Below the pieces are notes generated by a model. It was not told the origin of the DNA. It made no database searches and saw only the letters and a program-made list of their open reading frames with translations. 64,000 bases of DNA from Tetmemena sp. SeJ-2015. Its lineage: Eukaryota > Ciliophora > Spirotrichea > Sporadotrichida > Oxytrichidae. The position numbers and the translations under genes were made by a program. Where the stretch lies: contig JAJKFJ010022318.1 in NCBI GenBank assembly GCA_027382625.1, positions 1 to 64,000 on the forward strand. The letters run 5' to 3'. Below, in pieces: positions 56,033 to 64,000 of this stretch. Position 1 is the stretch's first letter, and each line of letters opens with the position of its first letter.

Positions 56033-59000
56033 TCATTTGATCAGGCTGTGTTTGAGTTGAATCATAGGCTGCTAGTTTTGCTCAGCTTCTTGATTTGCTG
56101 AGGACTTCTCATTTTCTTATTTAAGAGCTTGCATTCTACTTTAGACAAACTCCTCGTTCAGGAAATCCTCGTCATAGTCACTCTCACTATCTCCCAAGTC
56201 ATTGTTGTTGGGGTGTACAGGTGCAGCACCAATCAGCTTGAACAACTCTGTCAGCACAAAGAATATCTTATCATAGAGAGTCATCGATGGATATATTATA
56301 ATGATATTAATTCTAGATTATTGAATTATTGGATCTCTAAATCTTATCTGGCCTAGTCGAGCAACGTACTCTTGAAATTCAGCAAACTCAATTTAATTGA
56401 TCGCGTCTAAACTAGTCATCTCATCCACCACTAGCATATAATGAGATAAAGATATGAAATAGCTTATCATATTTGAGTAGGCGTGTGCTAGTTAAGCGTC
56501 TTTAGCTTGCAATCCAAGTCCAGGGCAGCGCCTCACCATCTCCGCTCCATCTTCTAACGTAAAGTACTTCTTCAGAATGGAAGTGGTGGAAGTTAGATTC
56601 TAGAAAGCTTTTTCAAATTTGCTAAGTTGGCCTTTAATAGATCGTCCACTTCGAGAGTCCAAATAAGCTGCTATCTGAAATCCCACCACGACAGTGTCTG
56701 CGGATCACACAATATAGATTATTGAAGAGAATGAATGGTTTGATATTTAATATGTGCTCGTCTAGAATCTTGCTCAAAGCTTGATTGGGTGGTAAACTAG
56801 GATACTTAGCAATAGCCATTCTGACTAGGATTTCAAAGAACTCATAACGGCAAAGCTCCTTGTCCGGGTTATCATCTAACCCACCGGGCACTCCTTCAAA
56901 GTTGACTGCTATGAAGAGTCTGTCTATGGTGGCAAGAGTCAAGTTCTTGTCAATCACTTTCCACTATAGAAATCTTAAAAGAAAAATGCTAACTTACCGT
57001 AGCGCACTGATCTGTGAAGTCAATCCACTGAATACTGGGGAAGTTACTCCTCCCACTCGCATAGATATACACCTCGTAGATCTTTGAGTAGTTTGATAAC
57101 AGCACGTCGCACACCTGCTTATTGTGAAGTTTATTAAATTTTATAATTGCAAAATGAATAATTGGTATTTAGGAATAAACTCGAGAGGTTCCTTAATAAA
57201 TTTCTTGATCTTGGAGTACTTCATGTCAGCCTCAAAAGCCTTCTTGTATTCTTGATTTATGTCTATTGCCCAGCTTGAAAACACGGAGCTCTTGAGTTGG
57301 AAGTTTCTAGCTACTCGCACCTTCTTCACTTTCTTGAAACTGAGCACCACCACTTATGCTCTGTGACTAATCTCAACGCTTTAATTATAAGATAAAACTA
57401 AATATGTATTAATTCATTTGTATTGCTTTTAGAGTAGACGAGCCCCTTCTTCTTATTAGATTCGATGAAGAATTGGGTGTGGCCAGGTGGGTAGAAGTCC
57501 GCATGGGCGAAGTACAGCTCATCAGGCTTAAGCTTCAAATTCATCACCTCGTTTATCTTTACCAGTTCTTGATGGCCGAAGCGCTCGTAGACCTCATCAA
57601 ATAGTCTAGGCCATTACTTGTTTCACAAATTTGAAGTAAAATTATATTAAATTTTTATTGTTGACTAGGAATAGAGACTTGGAAGCACTTGAGGAAGAGT
57701 TGAGCAAGTTAGGGTCATCCATAGTAGACTCCCCTCGCTTCAAAAGCTTAGCAAGTGGGTTTTACTTATTATCGCCATCTTTCTTTGACCCTCCTCCTAG
57801 TCTCCTCATTAGGTTCAGTAAGTTAAATGATCACAATAAAGCACTTATACGATTATTTAAAGTAAGATCTTGGCTTTCTGGAATCGTTCTTTGACTAGTT
57901 AATCTATACGCTCATTCTCTTCCTCCTTTACTACTATACGCTATGATGGCTTGAAGTTATCCTCCAGCTTGTCTTTGAAGTCAAAAAGACTCAGCATAGG
58001 CCTCTGCTCGAATCCAGTGGCTTATCCATAGATTATAAATTAAAAGTTTGAATAAAATAGTTGCCCACATGAGTTCTTAAAAGTGATATCACCATCCGTT
58101 TAATAAGAGATTTAATTAGATGATGGGAATATCGTCGCTCACTGATTTTCCTCTCCCAAGAATCGACTGAGTCTTACTGCTTTGGGAAGGATCCCTACCA
58201 ATAGAGCCCTGTCGACTCAAGTTCTCACTTGATATCTAACTCTTGAGTGATCTCTGCTGCTTGATGCTCTCATAGTTAGGGATTTGTTTATGAGTCTTCA
58301 CATCATAGAGAGTTTCTCCAACACCCTCAGACCAAACTACGAGCAGATACTGCCACTTCGCACAAATCCAGCACACATCTCGCTCAACCCATCTGTGTCC
58401 ATCTGTTACCTCTTGTCTTCCCAACACTCGCGAGTAAATAAATATATCAACTTATATGGATGAATCAATTCGATTGGTAAATGTACTAGTCCTTGACTGG
58501 GATGTTAGTCTCTTCTATGTTTATGTCATTTAAGGGGCGCTTGTTTCCCAGATCATACCTCTTCTCCTTCTATTCTTTGATAAGTTTCTTTGACTGCTGC
58601 TTGCTTAGCACTTTCTCTGTGGGAGGAGAATTGAGAAAAGGACTAGACTAGTCTTAAATTTCTGGCCTTACTTGAGAAGAGTCCTTCTTTCCTGGAACCT
58701 GAAGAAGAGAAACTTCCCCTCCTTATATGAGGGAGGACGTATTTAGATAGCTCGTAAAATTCTCAGCCCTTTTCTCTTACTTGCTTTTCTCAGTCTTTTA
58801 AGTCTCTTAACTTGCGAACTTGGTCGGTATTATCAGTCCTTGCTCCCTTTCAGCTTTAAAAAGCAGAATACTATTATACTTAATTCCAGTGATAGATAAA
58901 TTTATGAGAGCTTTGGTATAGAGGCCAGTGTCTTAGACTATCAAAGCAGACTCTTCCTTGTCAAGTCTGGCCTTGAGTATCTCTCTTGCTCGCTTTGCAG

Positions 59001-61090
59001 TTGAAGCCTCAATCTCATTACCACTAAAGTGAACACTCTAGAGTGTCTTTGATCTCCTCAGAGATTGAATGACTATCAGAGCGTTCTCACCTTTGAGACC
59101 ACAGGCAGATAAATTCAAATGCGTGAGAGTCTTAGACATCACTATGAATTACTTGATTGCTATTGCAAAGTCTCGTTTGCTTCCTTCTTTCACAGTATTT
59201 TTAAAAGATATTCATTCATAATAGAATTCTTAGAATCATGCTTTATAAGTATTGAAGGAGATATTCAGGTTCTCAAGAGAATGATGGCTTGAGCAACTCC
59301 TTAGAAGCTCTATGATAGCTTTCTCCTTGAAGAAGCGAGAATAACTGATGTCTAAGTTCTTCAGCTCCTGAGTACCTCTTATCACTTGCACTAAGCTTAA
59401 GCAAGCGTGAAGGTTGAAAGACTACTGAGACAAACCCAACAGCCTCAAAGAGCAGGTCTTCTTCCTCAGAGTCTCCAGTAGATCTGATACCAATCCTGGT
59501 TGGATCTGGCATCCGTTTAAGCAGAGCTCTTAAAGGTTCCTATTCAAGTCATCATCAACTAATTTTATTCTCATTTCTGCGAGAATGAGAGAAATTTTAT
59601 TGATCAATCTAATCACTTACTCAGTCATAGGCTTCGAAACTAGCTATTAGATGCAGGCCATCGAGCGTCTACCTATTGTATTCGAGATACTGTAAAACCT
59701 TCTGAAGTCTTTAATCCCAACGATGGCTTCTAAGATAACCGCCATATTTTTATCAGTGAGGCTGTTGTTGCTGAATTCCAAACTGTCAATAGGCTTAGGA
59801 GCAAATTTCTAATGGAAGATAAAGAGATGATGATAAGAATATTACCTTAAGAGTTCGAGCTAGAGCTCTGCATATACCTGCTTAGAGATTCATATCCCTC
59901 AGGTTCAAGCTGTTTTCCTCTATGTTCTTGTAGATGTTAGGTGGGCTGATCTTCTCAAAAGCGCATTCTCGAATGAAGTCCTTAACAGCTGCTTGAATGT
60001 TTCCGTTATAGGGAAGATAGCTTTCGCTTTGAGAGCTTCCATCAATAAAGTTACATTATATTATAGAGACAGACCATTTATTTAAACTAAGAATTTTAAT
60101 GTTGCTTTGAAGTTGCTTTTACATATCTGAGAGGTCTTGGATCACCTTATTTGCGACGGCCTTCACTTACTTTGAATCGAACCCCTCTATTTTGAAGCGC
60201 TTGATCTCCTTGTGTTGAATGAGATTCTGCAGATTCTTCTGGACCAGTTCTATCTCGTTCAGGAAGTGCAGCTTGTCTTGGATCTGCTCAGTTCCCTTCT
60301 GGAAAGAGATAACCCTGCTTTAAATTGGAATTTCTAATTTAATCTTCATGGCGTTTCCAATTTATATTAGGATTGGTTTATTCCTGGCAAGTGCATGTTT
60401 AACGTTGGAGTTAAGTTCCCCACCCAGAAGTTCCTTGAGTATCTTGCTCTTCATCTTTGCATTTTCCTTGCTGGCTACCATCTTCATCTGTTCGTCATTG
60501 TAGGCGCTGGAATTCATCTTCTTTTGGATCTCCTGGTCCTCCGTGCCCTCTCTGCCCTGCTCCTTCTTCTTCCTCTTCTTCTCCTCCGCCCGCTTCTCCT
60601 TTTCCTCTGCTCTCTTCTGCTGCTGTTGCAACTACTCTTGGGCTATCTGCTATAGCTTAGTGCTAGCCTTGTTATCTGACTGGCTGCTCTTGCCCTTAGT
60701 GAGGGAGAGCTAGGTCACGCTGATCTTATTCGCCTACACCAGCAGCTACCTCTGGTTTCTGCTCCTCTACTCCTGTTCCTCTTTTTCTCTCTTGCTTTTA
60801 TCATCTGCTGGCTGGTTTCCATCTTCTTCATTTTCCTCCTCCTCTTCCTCGTAGTCAGTCAAGAATCGATTAATATTTAGATAAAATACACAATCAATAG
60901 GGCGGGAATAAATTATAAAGAGAGAATGAATTTGAGTGTCGTCTAGTTGCTCTCTCAGATCTTCCTAGAATTCTTACATCTTGGTTATTAGCTCAGCTTG
61001 TCTCATTTTGCGCTCCACTTAGTTCTAGAACCAAAGGGAAACGTCTTGCACCAAGTCAATTCGAAATTGCTTGCTTGATAGCTGAGACAT
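56033..61090 (-). CDS. Coiled-coil, leucine-rich-repeat scaffold protein
   Basis: Starts MSQLSSKQFRIDLVQDVSLW at 61090. An acidic segment and a charged coiled coil follow (QKRAEEKEKRAEEKKRKKK; EQMKMVASKENAKMKSKILK; 61,000-60,370). RI-type LRR units lie at about 60,000-59,000: LRLLGLSQQSFNLHACLSL, GTQELKNLDISYSRFF, SLENLNISF. A K/Q/S-rich linker (58,870-58,500) is joined by pointer ATTTAC (58434/58477) to YSRVLGRQEVTDGHRWVERD and VCWICAKWQYLLVVW. The C-terminal part contains VRVARNFQLKSSVFSSWAID (57,330), KIYEVYIYASGRSNFPSIQW (57,080) and VIDKNLTLATIDRLFIAVNF then NPDKELCRYEFFEILVRMAI (56,960-56,800), an EF-hand-like conserved module I recall from other ciliate LRR proteins. Ends SDYDEDFLNEEF... 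to TGA 56033-56035. About 1,400 aa. Probably a cytoskeletal or ciliary scaffold (inference). Start chosen as the first ATG after the upstream TGA. Confidence 0.75.
58440..58482. other. IES in LRR gene, pointer ATTTAC
   Basis: GTAAAT (plus strand) at 58434-58439 and 58477-58482, offset 43 bp; insert carries a TGA in the upstream frame. Excision links IPVKDQYIY to SRVLGRQEV, showing that the LRR part and the C-terminal module are one gene. Confidence 0.87.
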
Positions 61091-61104
61091 CTTAAATATA
61101 TTTA

Positions 61105-64000
61105 TCAGTTGAGTATATCATCGTATTGACATGAAGGAGCGACTGGGGGAGAATGTCCCTGAGCCCATTTTTTTCTTTGAAACCTTGAAATGAAACAGCC
61201 GCTCTCTAGACAGTTCAAATAATTTAAAGAGAATTAAGAACTATATATGCAACTGATTGTATTTAGTTTAGCGTTGAGTTGGAAGGCTTGTCTTTTATTG
61301 AGCGTTCGTGCTGACTTGTCGCTATCTCGATGCTCTTTTCTGTTCGCACTTAAAGAGCCGAGTGTCAGGCCAAGTCTATTCGAATTGGAGTAGTCAGAGA
61401 ACTCACGCTCAGAATCCTCCTCCTCTATGTCCTCATTAACAAATTCTCAATATTCCTTTAAGATATTATAAAAGAAATTAGTGAACATTTTAATTGGAGT
61501 TCTTCCTTTCACGGCTTGCAATTGGTTGCTGAGCTTAGGAGCCCTGACTTGCATTTTCGAGAGCTTACTTAAGCTTCTTTTGCCGCTTAGCATTAAAGTA
61601 CTCTTTCTTTGAACGCTATCCCTCAAGCATCTCCTTCAGATTTGTGAACTTGCTGCCACTCTTAGTTATAATACAACCCTGGTGGTCTCTAACTATCTGA
61701 ATATTATTAATATCCACTACTTAACAGACAAAATATAATAATCTATCAGTCCCTTAGAGCCAGTGGCCTCAATCAAAAGTTTCTGCATCTCTGGAGGTTG
61801 TAAAAATAATTTCTATATCGTAGCATATTCATTATAAACTATCGTTTGAGGTTCCTTAAGGTTGAATTCAAGGTCATCCTTCACGTTAAACAACTTTCTA
61901 TTATCCTATACATTTAATTATTGATTGAACTTCTTGCTTTTCCTGGTGCTCTGATCAAGGATAGAGTCTTGGCGATAGACATACTGTGGTTCAATCTCCT
62001 CATGGGTTCCTTGAAAGAGAGACGAGATCACGAAGGAGTTTATCTGCTCCAGCTTGTGTCTAAAGTTGACTGTGTTCTCGATGTACTTAAAAGTCGACTG
62101 ATCGTGCTTGTAATACTTATCAGTGGGTCGAGTTATCAACTCATCCAACTGCTGCTTGAAGGTATCTCCATCGCATCAATAAATTAAAGTTGTGATGACA
62201 TGCATGATAGAAGATAAGCTAATAAAGCACTTATCAATTATATTTGCAGAGAGTAAAGTTCTAGATCACATCCTGCTTCTTGATTGGGAAAATGTTTCGT
62301 ACGCTCGCTTTACCACAGTTAGCCCACGCTGTCACTCTTCAGATCTCTCATAGTTTCAATCTTCTGTCCTGACTTGTAAATTCTGCCTTTCCTTTGTCTC
62401 CCAGTTGAATTTCCCAGCAGATGCTTTTGAGATGGGATACCTTCTCCACCCTCACCTTGTGGAGGTAAATGAGAGCGAGACTTGCTGTCAGTGAGACTGA
62501 AGTCGTTCTTCTCATTCCTGATTGTTATTTCGCCCTCCTGCACTGCCTACCCTATTTTATCATTCTTGCCTAACCTGGAACTAGTTTGAAAACCATAAGC
62601 TGATGAGTAAGTGGCTTCAAACCCTCTGGAGGTGTGCTCTTAGATCTTTTGAATCTGTATTTGCTCCCTTCTTTTGAAGATAGTTTCCAGATTCAAATTC
62701 AAAGAGTTCACCTTCTGTCTTATAGTGCTAACTGAACGAGTTTGAGGGAAGAGAATGTTTGCATTTGACTTATTAGATTAGAGCTCGTTTCCTCTTTTTG
62801 AATGGTCTTTCTCGTTAAAAATATACTTCAATTGTCTTATTAAAATACTCTGTCGTAAAAGGTTTACTAAGGCCGTTGATGGCTCTATCTGTTTTGTTAT
62901 TAGAGTAAACTTTAAAGACAAATTCTAAGTAAAGCAATCACTTTATTGCAAGTTTAAGTGATACCAATGCTGCCATGAATATATTTTGAACCTTGATTCT
63001 CGCCTCTTTAAAATATTAATGTAAAGTTAAAAGCTCTGTGTTAGTAGTTCCTTTGACTTGCTTAATGTAAGTTATCCCTGCTTGAGTCCTTGAGTATACT
63101 TGTCCCATAGTCAGATATATCTAAGTTAGTTTAAAATAAATTAAAGCAGGTGGATACTTTAATGAGAGTTTTCTCTAGTTCTTATCTTGAGGAATCAATC
63201 TTCCTCTTCGACTTAAGATGGCTATTTGTGAGTTAGGTTTGTACAGCTAGACCAACAGAGTTTAAGAGATAGATAAATATTGTAGAGAGTTGTTGTTCTT
63301 CATGACTGAAAGTGAATGAAATTGAGTCCTTGATCTGTTCATATAGGGGTTTACAAATTCACTGGATTCAAATAAGTAAATAGCATCTATAGAATCTATC
63401 GTTTGAATTCATGGTAGTCTTTGATGAAGTCCTTGACGTTTTGATACTGCTCTGAGGCGTCTCTTGTGGCATCACTCTCGCCCTCATTCCATTTAGGTGC
63501 CTTAGTCGCTTGAGTTGTGGGCGGCATGAGGCTACTGAGGTAACTTGAGTGATGAGTAGCATAGTCCCTCAGGACTGAACGTGATCGTTGCGTTGATTTT
63601 GCCTCCGCTGTATTCATAGACTGACTGATGTTAGGGTTGACAGTTCTCTGAGTTGACTCTCCTTAAAGCGCGCTGCTGTCTGAGAACTCTTGAATGAAGC
63701 TTAACTCTCTTCTCTAAGATTTCTTTGATAGGGATGCTGAAAACTTAACCTTTTTATCCTTTCTATCTATTCCCGTTAATAGAAGGTATGGTGCTTTGCT
63801 TCTTGCTCTGAATCGAGTTGAGAGCATTTCCTTCGCTCCCTTAAATTGAAATGTAACTCTCATCTCTCCCGTGATAAGTAAATATTCTCCCAAAACATGC
63901 TCTATAATGTTAAAATAAGTTTCTAAATGGCTTTCAAGAATTATCTCATTCTTTCGTCCTGTTGCCTTCTTTGGCTCTATCTTAGTGGAGATCTAAACTT
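61105..64000 (-). CDS. Unknown S/T/K-rich protein, 5' end beyond the window
   Basis: Runs off the right edge. From the right: GAKEMLSTRFRARSKAPYLL, KDKKVKFSASLSKKSQRREL, QRTVNPNISQSMNTAEAKST, APKWNEGESDATRDASEQYQ then NVKDFIKDYHEFKR (63,870-63,400); later ITIRNEKNDFSLTDSKSRSH and PSQKHLLGNSTGRQRKGRIY (62,530-62,350), MDELITRPTDKYYKHDQSTF then KYIENTVNFRHKLEQINSFV (62,148-62,030), and an end with NEDIEEEDSEREFSDYSN and SARTLNKRQAFQLNAKLN, to TGA 61105-61107. Basic, Ser/Thr-rich, no domain recognised. The in-frame ATG near 63,885 (MRVTFQFKGAKE) could be a start, but the frame is open to the edge. Its stop is 14 bp from the next gene's start; a single fused gene is the alternative. Confidence 0.55.

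Noticed and set aside
1..64000. Germline transposons of the TBE type
   Set aside because: No transposase DDE/DDD segment, zinc-finger or kinase-like ORF of such elements and no terminal C4A4 tract was seen.
1..64000. tRNA, rRNA or CRISPR arrays
   Set aside because: No cloverleaf with a T-loop consensus, no rRNA-like conserved block and no regularly spaced repeats were found by eye.

Overview
The window reads as germline (micronuclear) DNA of a hypotrich spirotrich ciliate of the Oxytricha/Stylonychia/Tetmemena kind. Two things in the sequence say so. First, genes are readable only if TAA and TAG are glutamine and TGA is the only stop. Second, conserved proteins are broken by short AT-rich inserts flanked by direct repeats of about 3-8 bp. 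Removing the insert plus one repeat copy restores the frame and often the expected family sequence. That is the layout of internal eliminated sequences (IESs) with 'pointer' repeats between macronuclear-destined segments (MDSs). I could close 21 such junctions by eye, with repeat offsets of 14-132 bp. The species is inference.

Layout. 0.8-9.3 kb: two small putative genes, an MBL-fold hydrolase (six MDSs, fully joinable), a gamma-glutamylcyclotransferase-like protein (three MDSs), a leucine-rich-repeat/coiled-coil protein and an EF-hand protein. 9.7-16.7 kb: a very long kinesin on the minus strand (motor with a large internal insert, coiled coil, about 1,000 residues of Q/N/S-rich tail). 16.8-21.4 kb: a minus-strand beta-propeller (WD-like) protein just upstream of it. 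21.4-22.3 kb: a divergent helical gene. 22.3-23.7 kb: AT-rich DNA with a 111-bp duplication. 23.75-31.6 kb: a giant secreted/membrane surface protein (minus). 32.4-34.8 kb: two tiny putative genes. 35.3-44.2 kb: a giant beta-helix, cysteine-rich, multi-pass membrane protein (plus). 44.4-52.3 kb: five or six small genes in AT-rich DNA, one with zinc-binding cysteines and one (49.5 kb) with three exactly 52-bp IESs. 52.6-55.4 kb: two tandem minus genes. 56.0-64.0 kb: an LRR/coiled-coil protein and a second minus gene running off the right edge.

Taken together, much of the recognisable content fits a motile ciliated cell with a complex surface: kinesin, LRR and beta-propeller scaffolds, an EF-hand protein and two giant surface proteins. 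The non-scrambled order of almost every gene means DNA rearrangement here is mainly simple excision. The main open questions are the unlocated 5' end of the kinesin, stop-to-start distances of only 14-34 bp between several neighbouring genes, and a few frame switches for which I found no pointer. I see no tRNA, rRNA, CRISPR array, telomeric C4A4/G4T4 tract or transposase. Coordinates of CDS entries span all MDSs and IESs of a gene; exact MDS borders are given only where a pointer was found.
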